A stretch of DNA of 64,000 bases from [Actinomadura] parvosata subsp. kistnae (GCF_900323885.1 NZ_OOHJ01000008.1:62001-126000), one strand, 5' to 3'. Shown: positions 54,330-62,867, counted from the first letter of the stretch. Numbers and translations: made by a program. Notes: a model not told the origin generated them from the letters alone.

Positions 54330-54872
54330 ATGGACGAACGTCGCATGATCCGCGTCTCCAAGTACCTGTCCAGGCACCTGCGGCACGACCCGCAGCGCAT
54401 CGGCCTCACCCTCGACCCGGGCGGCTGGGTGGAGGTGGCGGAGCTGCTGCGGGCCGCCGCCGCCCACGGCTTCCCCATCACACCGGACGAGCTGCGGCAG
54501 GTCGTCGCCGGCAACGACAAGCGCCGCTACGCGATCGAGGCCGGGCGGATCAGGGCCAGCCAGGGCCACTCCGTACCCGTGGACCTGGGCCTGCCCGCCG
54601 TCGAGCCGCCCGAGGTGCTCTACCACGGCACGGTGCGGCGGTTCCTGGCCGCGATCCGGCGGGAGGGGCTGCGGCCGATGAGCCGGCACCACGTGCACCT
54701 GTCACCCGACCGGGAGACGGCCACGCGGGTGGGGGCACGGCGGGGCGCGCCCGTGGTGCTGGTCGTGGCGGCGGGGGTGATGCACGCCGAGGGGCACGCG
54801 TTCCTGCGCAGCGCGAACGGGGTGTGGCTGGTGGACGGGGTGCCGCCGGGCTACCTGCGGTTCCCGTCGTGA
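54330..54872 (+). CDS. kptA: RNA 2'-phosphotransferase (Tpt1/KptA)
   Basis: 180 residues. A winged-helix N-terminal half (SKYLSRHLRHDPQRIGLTLDPGGWVEV) and an ADP-ribosyltransferase C-terminal half with LYHGT, RHHVHLSPD and GHAFLRSANGVWL contain the Arg/His/Arg residues used by the family. KptA moves a 2'-phosphate from RNA to NAD+, giving ADP-ribose 1''-2''-cyclic phosphate. CATGAT lies 5 nt before the ATG, suggesting leaderless expression. It ends 9 nt from a convergent NADAR gene, which also concerns ADP-ribose. Confidence 0.93.
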   Translation: MDERRMIRVSKYLSRHLRHDPQRIGLTLDPGGWVEVAELLRAAAAHGFPITPDELRQVVAGNDKRRYAIEAGRIRASQGHSVPVDLGLPAVEPPEVLYHGTVRRFLAAIRREGLRPMSRHHVHLSPDRETATRVGARRGAPVVLVVAAGVMHAEGHAFLRSANGVWLVDGVPPGYLRFPS

Positions 54873-54881
54873 GCCCTGGGG

Positions 54882-55454
54882 CTACCCGCGGCTTCCGGCC
54901 TGCAGCTGCCGCCTGGCGGCCATCAGGGCGAAGCCGAGCAGGTTGAGGCCCCGCCAGCGCTCGGGTGAGGCGGCGCGCTCGTCGCCGGCGGCCAGGCCGA
55001 TGCCCCACACCCGGTCGTACGGGCTGGCCTCGACCAGGACGCGGCCGCCGGTGCCGAGCAGGTAGGCCGCCAGGTCGGCGTGCCCGCCGAACTTGGCCAG
55101 GTTGCCGCGGACGACGATGCCGAAGCGGTGCTCCTCCCACGTCGCCTGGTCGAAGCCCTTGACGGTGCGGCCCAGTGCCTTGGCCTGGTTCGGATGGCCG
55201 GCGGCGAGGATCCTGGCCGCCGCCTCCTCGTCGCCGAACAGCCACGCCTTGTGCGCCATCATGTAGTGCTCGGCCGAGGCGAACGTGTGCCCGTCCTCCG
55301 TGAACGTGACCGGCCACCACTGGCTCAGGCAACCCTGGCCGACGCCGCCGTCCCGGGCCGGCTGGTGTCCCCAGAAGTACAGATATTTCAGGCGCCGGCC
55401 GCTCCGCTCGGCGGCGACCAGCTCCTCCACGGTCATGGGAAGGTCATCGGGCAT
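54882..55454 (-). CDS. NADAR (YbiA-like) family protein
   Basis: 190 residues. [68 protein letters not shown] and [14 protein letters not shown] form the NADAR domain. Characterised members hydrolyse N-glycosidic bonds of ADP-ribosylated guanine or of riboflavin intermediates. A CATACT box lies 7 nt upstream of the ATG, and the promoter overlaps a tandem repeat. It is the convergent partner of kptA. Confidence 0.88.
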   Translation of the reverse strand: MPDDLPMTVEELVAAERSGRRLKYLYFWGHQPARDGGVGQGCLSQWWPVTFTEDGHTFASAEHYMMAHKAWLFGDEEAAARILAAGHPNQAKALGRTVKGFDQATWEEHRFGIVVRGNLAKFGGHADLAAYLLGTGGRVLVEASPYDRVWGIGLAAGDERAASPERWRGLNLLGFALMAARRQLQAGSRG

Positions 55455-55458
55455 GGCG

Positions 55459-55519
55459 TTCAGTATGCCCGCCTTCAGTGGGCCCGCATTCAGTGTTGCC
55501 CGCCTTCAGTGTGCCCGCC
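55459..55519. repeat. Four 15/16-bp tandem repeats at the WYL gene end and NADAR promoter
   Basis: Variants of TTCAGTGTGCCCGCC begin at 55459, 55474, 55489 (16 bp) and 55505. The TCA of the third unit (55490-55492) is the stop codon of the WYL regulator read on the minus strand, and the first unit contains the NADAR -10 box. The array thus joins a gene end and a promoter. Confidence 0.85.
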
Positions 55520-56488
55520 TTCTCCGGCCGCTCGCATGAGGCGGCCGGCCACCTCCCGCAGGTACGGCACCAGCTCCGGCGGGTCCAGCACCTCGAAGTC
55601 GAAGCCCTTGACCGCGACGTGCACGGCCAGCTCGTCCAGCGAGTTCGACCCGGCCAGGAACACGCACGTCCGCTCGTCCACCGCCTCCAGCCGCCCCGCG
55701 CCCGGCGAGGTGCGCGGCGCGACCGCCTCCAGCGGCGCGTGGTAGAGGATGCGGGCCCGGTAGCGGTAGGGGGCCGAGGTGATGGAGCGCGACACGTACC
55801 CGGCCGCGTCGTCCTCAGGCAGCGGGCGGGGCGTGAAGCGCGCGCCCGGCGGGCCGAGCGGCCCCTCGACGCGGTCCATCCGGAACGTCCGCCAGTCGTC
55901 CTTGCCCAGGTCCCACGCCAGCAGGTACCAGTGGCGCGGCGTGTGCACCAGCCGGTGCGGCTCCACCTCCCGCGGTGCCTCCCCCTGCAACACCTCACCA
56001 CGCCCCCGGTAGCGCAGGCGCAGGCGGCGGTGGTCGCGGCAGGCGGCGGCCACGGCGGCCAGCAGGTCGGCGTTCACGGCCGGCGCGGCGGCCCCGGCCA
56101 GCGCCACCGTCGTCTCCCGGAACGCGCCGACCCGGTGCCGCAGCCGCGACGGCAGCAGCTGCTGCACCTTGGCCAGCGCCCGCAGCGCCCCCTCCCCCAG
56201 CCCGGCCACGCTGCCGGTCGCGGCCGTGCGCAGGCTGATCGCCACGGCCACCGCCTCCTCGTCGTCCAGCAGCAGCGGCGGCAGGGCGGCCCCCACGCCC
56301 AGCCGGTAACCGCCGGCGACACCAGGGGTGGCGTCCACGGGGTAGCCGAGCTCGCGCAGCCGCTCGATGTCGCGCCGCACGGTCCGCAGCCCGACGCCGA
56401 GCCGCCCGGCCAGCTCGGCGCCCGTCCAGTCGGTGCGGGACTGCAGCAGGGACAACAGGCGGAGCAGCCGGGCGGAGGTCTCCAACAT
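55490..56488 (-). CDS. WYL-domain transcriptional regulator
   Basis: 332 residues from ATG 56488, chosen because CAGAAT lies 7 nt upstream and homology begins at [17 protein letters not shown]-terminal HTH_11 ([34 protein letters not shown]), a middle helical region, then the WYL ligand domain ([37 protein letters not shown]) and a WCX C-terminus. Its last residues GGHTEGGQH are encoded by the tandem repeat. Divergent from an epoxide hydrolase with 63 bp between starts, so it probably regulates that gene. Confidence 0.9.
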   Translation of the reverse strand: MLETSARLLRLLSLLQSRTDWTGAELAGRLGVGLRTVRRDIERLRELGYPVDATPGVAGGYRLGVGAALPPLLLDDEEAVAVAISLRTAATGSVAGLGEGALRALAKVQQLLPSRLRHRVGAFRETTVALAGAAAPAVNADLLAAVAAACRDHRRLRLRYRGRGEVLQGEAPREVEPHRLVHTPRHWYLLAWDLGKDDWRTFRMDRVEGPLGPPGARFTPRPLPEDDAAGYVSRSITSAPYRYRARILYHAPLEAVAPRTSPGAGRLEAVDERTCVFLAGSNSLDELAVHVAVKGFDFEVLDPPELVPYLREVAGRLMRAAGEGGHTEGGQH

Positions 56489-56551
56489 GGCACCCATTCT
56501 GTCTCGCAACGGTGCCAGAACCTGTCACCAATCGTTCCTACAGTCGCTCCC

Positions 56552-57691
56552 ATGCAGAACAGCGATCTGACCCCCTTCCGCATCGACATCCCGCAGGAAC
56601 AGCTCGACGACCTGCGCGACCGCCTCCGGCGTACCCGATGGGCCCCCGACGTGCCCGGCACCGGCTGGGAGCGCGGCGTCCCCACGAGCTACCTGCGGCC
56701 CCTCGCCGAGTACTGGGCCGGCGGCTTCGACTGGCGCGCCCAGGAGGCGGCGCTGAACGCGTACCCGCAGTTCACCACCACCATCGACGGCGCGAACGTG
56801 CACTTCCTGCACGTCCGCTCCGCCGCGCCCGACGCCGTCCCGCTGCTGCTCCTGCACGGCTGGCCCGGCGGGGTCATCGAGTTCCTCGACCTGATCGGCC
56901 CGCTCACCACCCCGGGCCCGGACGGCGGCCCGGCCTTCCACCTGGTGATCCCCTCCCTGCCCGGCTACGGCTTCTCGGGGCCGCTGCCCGGCCCCGGCTG
57001 GACCGACGGGCGCACGGCCGCCGCGCTGGCGGAGCTGATGTCCAGGCTCGGGTACGAGCGGTACGGCGTCCAGGGCGGCGACGTCTCCGCCTTCATCGCC
57101 CCGCTGCTCGGCCGCACGGCACCCGACCGCGTGATCGGCGTGCACGTCAACGCGCTGCTCACGTTCCCGCACCCCGAGGTCATGGGCTCACTGACGGAGG
57201 CCGAGCGCGCCCGGCTGGCCGGCATGGAGGAGTGGCAGGAGAAACTGGGCGCCTACATGCGGCTGCACGGCACCCGCCCGCAGACCATCGCCGCCTCGCT
57301 GCACGACTCCCCCGCCGGGCAGCTCGCCTGGATCGTGGAGAGGTTCAAGGACTGGACGGACCCGGCCGCCAAGCTGCCCGAGGACGCCGTGGACCGCGAC
57401 CGGATCCTCGCCGACGTCAGCGTCTACTGGTTCACGGGGACGGCCGGGTCGTCGGCGCACACGTACTACGAGCGGTTCAACGACCCCGGCATGTGGGCGC
57501 CGGCGCCCAGGGGCACCGTGCCGACGGCGGTGGCGGTGTTCCCGACGGACTTCTCCGTGCGGCCGCTGGCCGAGCGGGTCCACAACGTGGTGCGCTGGTC
57601 CGAGTTCGACCGCGGCGGCCACTTCGCGGCGCTGGAGACGCCCGACATCCTGATCGCCGAGCTGCGCGCGTTCTTCGGCTCGCTGCGGTAA
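56552..57691 (+). CDS. Epoxide hydrolase with EHN domain
   Basis: 379 residues. The N-terminal epoxide-hydrolase domain ([51 protein letters not shown]) precedes an alpha/beta hydrolase with [11 protein letters not shown], nucleophile [11 protein letters not shown] (Asp) and C-terminal His in [10 protein letters not shown]. The enzyme opens epoxides by water addition. TACAGT (56539-56544) is 7 nt before the ATG, so translation is probably leaderless. Control by the divergent WYL regulator is inferred. A DUF2945 remnant follows in the same frame. Confidence 0.9.
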   Translation: MQNSDLTPFRIDIPQEQLDDLRDRLRRTRWAPDVPGTGWERGVPTSYLRPLAEYWAGGFDWRAQEAALNAYPQFTTTIDGANVHFLHVRSAAPDAVPLLLLHGWPGGVIEFLDLIGPLTTPGPDGGPAFHLVIPSLPGYGFSGPLPGPGWTDGRTAAALAELMSRLGYERYGVQGGDVSAFIAPLLGRTAPDRVIGVHVNALLTFPHPEVMGSLTEAERARLAGMEEWQEKLGAYMRLHGTRPQTIAASLHDSPAGQLAWIVERFKDWTDPAAKLPEDAVDRDRILADVSVYWFTGTAGSSAHTYYERFNDPGMWAPAPRGTVPTAVAVFPTDFSVRPLAERVHNVVRWSEFDRGGHFAALETPDILIAELRAFFGSLR

Positions 57692-57721
57692 AGAACCGGC
57701 CCCGCCCGGCTGGCGTCGGGG

Positions 57722-57838
57722 GCGGCGGGCCGCACGGTCGCCGCTTCCCCCGAGGAGCCCCAGTACGTGGTGCGCAGCGAGAAGAGCGGCGGCGAGGCCG
57801 TCCACAAGCCGCCGGCGCTCCGCAAGGGCGGCAAATGA
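57722..57838 (+). pseudogene. C-terminal remnant of a DUF2945 (Hvp, TUDOR-like) gene
   Basis: The frame from about 57722 to the TGA at 57836-57838 reads AAGRTVAASPEEPQYVVRS followed by EKSGGEAVHKPPALRKGGK, the well-conserved second half of DUF2945 proteins (about 65-80 residues). The first half and a start codon are missing; directly upstream lies the epoxide hydrolase stop. It looks like the residue of a deletion that removed the N-terminal half and the promoter. Confidence 0.7.
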
Positions 57839-58045
57839 CGTCCCGAGCCCCGTTCTCCGCCGGTTTCCCGTCAAGGAGGCGTAAGTACGCCGGCGCTGGC
57901 AACGCCTGTTACGGTAGTGCGCGGTGCGCCGGGAAGTCGGGTCGGCAAGAGACTGCCGGTCGGATGTTCGGGGGAGGCGTTCGCGGATGCGTGGCCCAGG
58001 TCGTCACGGCGGTCGCGGCCGTCATGGGCGCTCCGGGGTGCGGTG
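57839..58045. other. Upstream region of ktrB
   Basis: About 200 bp without a gene. GTTACGGTAG near 57908-57917 contains a possible -10 box (TACGGT). The rest is GC-rich with several short inverted repeats. Because c-di-AMP riboswitches often precede potassium transporter genes I looked for the ydaO core motifs but did not find them. Confidence 0.35.
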
Positions 58046-59395
58046 ATGGGGCTGCTGACGCCGTTGACGTCCCGGTTCCGGCATCCCGCACAGGTCGTGG
58101 TGGCCGCGTTCGGGCTGACCGTCGCGGTCGGCACGGCGCTGCTCGCGCTGCCCATCGCCACCACCGAAGGCGTGTCGGCCGGCTGGCTGGCCGCGCTGTT
58201 CACCGCCACCTCCGCCGTCTGCGTGACGGGCCTGGCCATCGTCGACACCGAGTCGCACTGGTCGGTGTTCGGTGAGCTCGTCATCGCCGGGCTGGTGCAG
58301 GCGGGCGGCCTGGGCATCATGACGATGGCGACCGTGTTCACGCTGCTCGTCTCCGGCCGGTTAGGTCTTCGGGCCAGGATCGCGGTGCAGGCGGAGACGA
58401 AGACGCTGAGCATGAGCGACGTGCGGCACGTCCTGCGCAAGGTGGTCGTGTTCAGCCTCGTGTGCGAGGCCGTCGCCGCCACCGTCCTGACCGCCCGCTT
58501 CGTGACCGGCTACGACGAGCCGTTCGGCCGCGCCCTCTACCTCGGCGTCTTCCACGCCATCAGCGCCTTCAACGACGCCGGGTTCGCGCTGTGGCCCGAC
58601 AGCCTCATGCGGTTCGTGTCCGACGGGTGGATCTGCCTGACCGTCGCCATCGCCAGCATCGTGAGCGGGCTCGGCTTCCCCGTCGTGTTCGAGCTGGCCC
58701 GCTCCTGGCGGCGTCCCGGCAAATGGACCATCCTGACGAAGATCACCGTGTGGGTGACCGCCGTCCTGCTGCTGCTCGGCACCCTCGCCTTCCTGACGAT
58801 CGAGTGGCGCAACCCCAAGACCCTCGGGCCGCTCGACGAGGGCGGCAAGGTGCTGGCCGCGTTCTTCGCCGCCGTCATGCCGCGCTCGGCCGGGTTCAAC
58901 ACCCTCGACGTCTCCCAGATGCTCCCGTCGAGCTGGCTCACCACCGACCTGCTCATGTTCATCGGCGGCGGCAGCGCCGGCACCGCGGGCGGCATCAAGG
59001 TCACCACCGTCGGGCTGCTGGCCTTCGTCGTGTGGGCCGAGCTGCGCGGCGAGAGCCGGGTCAACATCGGCCACCGCAGCCTGCCCAACTCCGCCCAGCG
59101 CCAGGCCGTCACCATCACCGCCCTGGGCGTCGCCATCGTGGGCATCGCCACGTACGCGCTGCTCGCCCTCACCCCGTACAGTCTCGACCAGGTCCTGTTC
59201 GAGGTCGTCGCGGCGTTCGGCACGGCGGGCCTGTCCACCGGCATCACCGCGAGCCTGGGCACCGCCGGGCACCTGCTGCTCGTCGTCCTCATGTTCATCG
59301 GCCGGATCGGCCCCCTCACCCTGGGCTCCGCCCTGGCACTCAACAGGCGCGCCCGGCACTACGAGCTACCCGAGGAGCGTGTCATCGTTGGCTGA
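58046..59395 (+). CDS. ktrB: Potassium transporter membrane subunit
   Basis: 449 residues, about ten helices. Selectivity-filter loops of the TrkH/KtrB type are visible: TATSAVCVTGL, FHAISAFNDAGF, PRSAGFNTLD, GGGSAGTAGGIKVTT and FGTAGLSTGIT. The length suits KtrB rather than the longer TrkH. The ATG at 58046 begins just before the first helix. K+ enters down the Na+- or membrane-potential gradient; the nucleotide-sensing partner is encoded next with overlapping ends. Confidence 0.92.
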   Translation: MGLLTPLTSRFRHPAQVVVAAFGLTVAVGTALLALPIATTEGVSAGWLAALFTATSAVCVTGLAIVDTESHWSVFGELVIAGLVQAGGLGIMTMATVFTLLVSGRLGLRARIAVQAETKTLSMSDVRHVLRKVVVFSLVCEAVAATVLTARFVTGYDEPFGRALYLGVFHAISAFNDAGFALWPDSLMRFVSDGWICLTVAIASIVSGLGFPVVFELARSWRRPGKWTILTKITVWVTAVLLLLGTLAFLTIEWRNPKTLGPLDEGGKVLAAFFAAVMPRSAGFNTLDVSQMLPSSWLTTDLLMFIGGGSAGTAGGIKVTTVGLLAFVVWAELRGESRVNIGHRSLPNSAQRQAVTITALGVAIVGIATYALLALTPYSLDQVLFEVVAAFGTAGLSTGITASLGTAGHLLLVVLMFIGRIGPLTLGSALALNRRARHYELPEERVIVG

Positions 59396-60050
59396 GTACA
59401 AAGGCGACCCGGTCGTCGTCATCGGCCTGGGCCGGTTCGGCACGTCGCTGGCGCTGGAGCTCACCCGGCGCGGCGCCGAAGTCCTCGCCATCGACCACCG
59501 CCCCAAGATCACCCAGAGCCTCGCGGGTCAGATCACCCAGATCGCCACCGCCGACGCCACCGACATGGAAGCCCTGCGCCAGCTCGGCGTCCCCGACTTC
59601 TACCAGGCCGTCGTCGCCGTCGGCAGCGACATCGAAGCCAGCATCCTGACCACGTCCCTGCTGGTCGAGCTGGAGATCAACGACATCTGGGCCAAAGCCG
59701 TCAGCACCCAGCACGGCCGCATCCTCAGCCGCATCGGCGCCCACCACGTCGTCTTCCCCGAGCACGACATGGGCGAACGCGTCGCCCACCTCGTCAGCGG
59801 CCGCATGCTCGACTACATGCAGGTGGACGAAGGCTTCGCCATCGCCAAGACCAGCCCGCCCAAGGAGTACGTCGGCGTCCCCCTCGGCCGCTCCAACCTG
59901 CGCCGCAAGTACGGGGTGACGATCGTGGCGGTCAAGCCGCCGGGCGAGGAGTTCACGTACGCGACGGCGGAGACGGAGCTCTCGTACGGCGACATCGTCC
60001 TGGTCTCGGGCCGCACCGAACAAGTGGAACGCTTCTCCGAACTCCCCTGA
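59388..60050 (+). CDS. ktrA: Potassium uptake regulatory subunit, RCK domain
   Basis: 220 residues from TTG 59388, preferred to GTG 59379 because GAGGAG (59372-59377) is correctly spaced only for the TTG. RCK_N Rossmann motif VVVIGLGRFGTSLALELTRRGAEVLAID binds ATP/ADP, and a RCK_C ligand domain covers about 135-220. A single RCK of this length is KtrA rather than two-domain TrkA. It forms an octameric ring that gates KtrB. Overlaps the ktrB stop by 8 nt. Confidence 0.92.
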   Translation: MAEYKGDPVVVIGLGRFGTSLALELTRRGAEVLAIDHRPKITQSLAGQITQIATADATDMEALRQLGVPDFYQAVVAVGSDIEASILTTSLLVELEINDIWAKAVSTQHGRILSRIGAHHVVFPEHDMGERVAHLVSGRMLDYMQVDEGFAIAKTSPPKEYVGVPLGRSNLRRKYGVTIVAVKPPGEEFTYATAETELSYGDIVLVSGRTEQVERFSELP

Positions 60051-60308
60051 CCCGGCGTCCCGATGGGGTGCTTGCGTATCCCCCACCCGTTACCCGATGG
60101 GGTGCTCGCCCGTCTCCTCCCCACCCCGAAAGGGCTTCGCCTGGGGACGCTACGCGCCTCGGGGCTCAGGCGTCCCGACTGAGGCGCCTCCGACGTCCAG
60201 CCGGCCCGTTGCCCGCGAGGGGCGGCGGGCTTCCTTGCCCGTACCGGCCACGACGAGAAGCCGGACGCGCGTTGACGCCCGGCTCGCTCATCAGGGGGAC
60301 GCGCGGGC
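60051..60308. other. Intergenic region with a 14-bp direct repeat and a hairpin
   Basis: No gene is supported. CCCGATGGGGTGCT occurs at 60059-60072 and 60093-60106, 34 bp apart. GCGCCTC (60154-60160) and GAGGCGC (60181-60187) could form the base of a stem-loop ending the ktr transcript. Confidence 0.4.
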
Positions 60309-60339
60309 TTGCACCTGACGCGGCGTCAGGACCTACCGT
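60309..60339 (+). promoter_or_regulatory. MerR-type promoter with operator inside a 19-bp spacer
   Basis: TTGCAC (60309-60314) and TACCGT (60334-60339) are 19 bp apart instead of 17, and a perfect palindrome CCTGACG-CGG-CGTCAGG (60314-60330) fills the spacer. This is the classic architecture at which MerR-family proteins untwist DNA to activate. It lies 24 bp before the merR-like gene, implying autoregulation. Confidence 0.85.
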
Positions 60340-60362
60340 CGTGCTCAAGGCGGTGATCGGAC

Positions 60363-61103
60363 GTGAACGAACGGCTCTGGAAGATCGGCGAGCTCGCCAC
60401 GGCCACAGGCGTGACCGTGCGAGCCCTGCACCACTTCCACCAGATCGGCCTGCTCGCCCCAGCCGGGCGGTCCCCGGCCGGCCACCGCCTCTACACCAGC
60501 GGTGACGTGCGCAGGCTGTACCGGATCCTGGCGCTGCGGGAGCTGGGGCTGCCGCTCGCCGAGATCGCCGGCGCACTGGACAGCACCGACGTCCGCGACA
60601 CCTTACGCCGCCAGCTCGACCAGGTCGAACGTCACCTGGCCGGCCAGCGCGCCCTGCACCGACGGCTCCTCGGCGTGGCCGAAGCCCTCGACGCGTCAGG
60701 AGAGCCGTCGATCGACCAGCTCATCAAGACCATGGAGGCCATGATGCAGGCCAGGCACTTCACCCCCGACCAGCTCGCCCGCTTCGAGCAGCGGCACCGC
60801 GAGCTCGGCCAGGACGGCGTCACCTCCTGGTTGCGCCGGCTCACCGGGCTCGCCGCGGAGGCGGCCGAGCACGCCGAACGCGGCACCGACCCGGCGGAAC
60901 CGGCCGTCCAGGACCTCGCGGGCCGGTGGAGCGAGGCGGTGGAGGGGCTGGTCGGCGGCGATCGGCAGGCTATGTCGGCCCTGTACGGCAAGATCGAGGC
61001 GGAGGGAGCGGAGACGGCCACCAAGGGGCTCTTGAGCGAGCCGGCCTGGCACTACCTGAAGGTGGCCTTCGCGGTCGGGTTCCGGGCTGAGCCACCCCAC
61101 TGA
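60363..61103 (+). CDS. MerR-family regulator with TipAS effector domain
   Basis: 246 residues from a GTG. The MerR helix-turn-helix with wing (WKIGELATATGVTVRALHHFHQIGLL...GHRLYTSGDVRRLYRILALRELGLPLAEI) and a dimerisation coiled coil precede a TipAS-like drug-binding domain (about 110-245, with KTMEAMMQARHFTPDQLARFEQR). In Streptomyces TipAL this domain binds thiopeptides. The helix pattern DRQAMSALYGKIEAEG is family-like, but the inducer here is unknown. Transcribed from its own MerR-type promoter. Confidence 0.9.
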   Translation: MNERLWKIGELATATGVTVRALHHFHQIGLLAPAGRSPAGHRLYTSGDVRRLYRILALRELGLPLAEIAGALDSTDVRDTLRRQLDQVERHLAGQRALHRRLLGVAEALDASGEPSIDQLIKTMEAMMQARHFTPDQLARFEQRHRELGQDGVTSWLRRLTGLAAEAAEHAERGTDPAEPAVQDLAGRWSEAVEGLVGGDRQAMSALYGKIEAEGAETATKGLLSEPAWHYLKVAFAVGFRAEPPH

Positions 61104-61348
61104 GCCGAGCCTTCCGCCGACCCCACCGCCTTGTCGGCCCCTACGCGAACGGGTGACGGTGTCGCCCGGGTCCGAGGATCCGGTCCGGTCCGGGCCGTGA
61201 GGCGCATGAGTCGCTGCGCGGATGGCCACGCCGATCGGCATGCAGCAATCGCGCACTGGCCGACGCGGTACAGCTGTGCGTGATCGGTGCGCGACGTCCA
61301 AGCCGGCATCGGCCGAGCGTGCGGCGGCTGGCCAGACGGGCGTGGGGC
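61104..61348. other. Non-coding stretch between the MerR gene and the minisatellite
   Basis: About 245 bp. Reading frames are open on both strands but show no conserved protein, and no RNA gene is apparent. A weak stem (CCGACC/GTCGG near 61116-61136) could end the merR transcript. Confidence 0.3.
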
Positions 61349-61730
61349 GTGCAGCGGCCGAGCGGGCGTGCGCGTGCAGCGGGCAGCGGGTGCGTGCAGC
61401 GGGCGGCGGGCGTGTGCAGCGGGCAGCGGGTGTGTGCAGCGAGCGGCGGGCGTGTGCAGCGGGCGGCGGGCAAGCGAGCGTGCGTGCGCGTGCAGCGGGC
61501 GGACGGGCGAGCGGGCGAGCAGGCGAGCGGGCGCGTGCAGCGGGCGGACGGGCGGCGGGCGGCGGGCAAGCGAGCGTGCGGGCGCGTGCAGCGGGCGGAC
61601 GGGCGAGCGGGCGAGCAGGCGAGCGGGCGCGTGCAGCGGGCGGACGGGCGAGCGGGCGGGCGGCGGGCGAGCAGGCGAGCGGGCGCGTGCAGCGGGCGAG
61701 CGGGCGGCGGGCGATGACGCTGGCGGCGTC
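61349..61730. repeat. GC-rich minisatellite: 20-bp units, then two 96-bp units
   Basis: GTGCAGC recurs every 20 bp at 61374, 61394, 61414, 61434 and 61454, after a first copy at 61349. From 61465 a 96-bp unit is followed at 61561 by a second copy almost identical over about 90 bp (one T/G difference), both built from GCGGGC/GCGAGC motifs. The bases are nearly all G and C with strong strand asymmetry (G-rich on the plus strand). Long reading frames here on both strands are a by-product of composition. Confidence 0.9.
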
Positions 61731-61732
61731 CG

Positions 61733-62797
61733 TCACGCGAGCGCGTCAGACAGGCGGCGGGCCTCGTCGGCCCACCGGGTGAGGAACAGCATGGCGGTGC
61801 CGCGTTCCCGGTAGAGGCGGGCGGCCTCCACGGGGGCCTGGCCGCCGTAGCCCAGGGGCTGCCGGTCGAGATGCTGGAGCATGCGCGGCACCAGCCAGTC
61901 GTACTTGACGGCGGAGGCGCAGACGGCCAGCCGCACCAGGCGGTCGTCGCCGCGCCAGCCGGACTCGCGCAGCCCCCGCACGTACCGGCCGTACATGGCC
62001 GCGTCGAGCTCCGGCAGGTGGGCGGCCGGGACGTACAGGTCGAAGACGCTGTCCGGGATGTGGTTGCCGATGTCCTCGCCCAGCGCGCCGTCGCCCGTGA
62101 ACGCCCAGTCGATGAGCACGCTCTCGCCGCCGACGTCGAGGGCGTTGCTGGGCCACAGGTCGAGGTGGCACAGCGTGCGCGGCAGCGACTCCATGACGTT
62201 CAGGAGCCACTCGCGGTCGCGGTGCAGGCGCTGCAGCTCGCCGCGCAGGCCCGGCGGGAGGTTCTCGCTGACGAGCGGGTGCCGCCAGGTGGTGTCGTCC
62301 TCCAGCAGTTCGTACGGCACCCGCTTCGAGTCCACGTAGTCCCGCAGGAACGACCGGCTCGTCCACGGCCGTTCCACCGGCCCCGCGCCGCCCTGCGCCA
62401 GCCCGAGCTGGTGGCCGAGCAGGCCGTGGCGGGCGATCGGCCAGGTGGTGGCGGGGGTGCCGGTGACGTCCTCGAGCCAGAGGGCCAGGTCGCCGTCGTC
62501 GCGTTCGACGAGCCGCAGCAGGTGCGGCGCGCGCACGCCCGCGCCTGACCACAGGGCGGGCAGGCCGGTGGAGTAGACGTCGGCCTCGCGCCGCCAGTAG
62601 TTCCAGTGCCGGGGGTCGGTGGCGCTCTCCCAGCCCGCGCCGGCCTCCTTCCGCCTGGTCAGCACCTTGACGATGGCTGAACGACGGCCGGCGCGGACCC
62701 GCCAGATGCCCGCGGTCACGCCGTTCATCGCGTTGTGCGTCAGCGGTTCGATGGCGGTGGCCGGGGCGCCGAGCACCCGGACGGTCTCCTCCTCCAT
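61733..62797 (-). CDS. Phosphotransferase of the aminoglycoside/choline kinase family
   Basis: 354 residues from ATG 62797, where homology resumes (TVRVLGAPATAIEPLTHNAMNGVTAGIWRV). Kinase features: an ATP-binding Lys in SAIVKVL, Brenner motif CHLDLWPSNALDV and metal-binding LIDWAFTGDG. Family members phosphorylate small molecules or antibiotics; the substrate is unknown. The frame stays open upstream to GTG 62965 through a duplicated first domain segment and a tandem repeat, so a longer protein of up to 410 residues is possible. Downstream lies the minisatellite. Confidence 0.85.
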   Translation of the reverse strand: MEEETVRVLGAPATAIEPLTHNAMNGVTAGIWRVRAGRRSAIVKVLTRRKEAGAGWESATDPRHWNYWRREADVYSTGLPALWSGAGVRAPHLLRLVERDDGDLALWLEDVTGTPATTWPIARHGLLGHQLGLAQGGAGPVERPWTSRSFLRDYVDSKRVPYELLEDDTTWRHPLVSENLPPGLRGELQRLHRDREWLLNVMESLPRTLCHLDLWPSNALDVGGESVLIDWAFTGDGALGEDIGNHIPDSVFDLYVPAAHLPELDAAMYGRYVRGLRESGWRGDDRLVRLAVCASAVKYDWLVPRMLQHLDRQPLGYGGQAPVEAARLYRERGTAMLFLTRWADEARRLSDALA

Positions 62798-62867
62798 GTG
62801 CGTCAGCGGCTCGATCGCGATGGCCGACGCGCCGAAGCCGACCGTCCGGACGGTCTCGTGCTCCACG
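62739..62867. repeat. Imperfect duplication of about 60-66 bp at the 5' end of the phosphotransferase
   Basis: The segment beginning TGCGTCAGCGGTTCGAT at 62739 and ending in CGGACGGTCTC recurs from 62799 as TGCGTCAGCGGCTCGAT through CGGACGGTCTC. In protein terms the segment AIEPLTH with its preceding ETVR is present twice. Only the downstream copy is joined to the kinase domain. Confidence 0.75.

Noticed and set aside
57839..58045. c-di-AMP (ydaO-type) riboswitch upstream of ktrB
   Set aside because: Expected from the gene downstream, but the conserved core sequences and pseudoknot arms could not be recognised.
61141..61814. Several long overlapping frames on both strands in the minisatellite
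   Set aside because: All arise from GC-rich tandem repeats lacking stop codons; their products are low-complexity Ala/Arg/Gly strings with no start signals.
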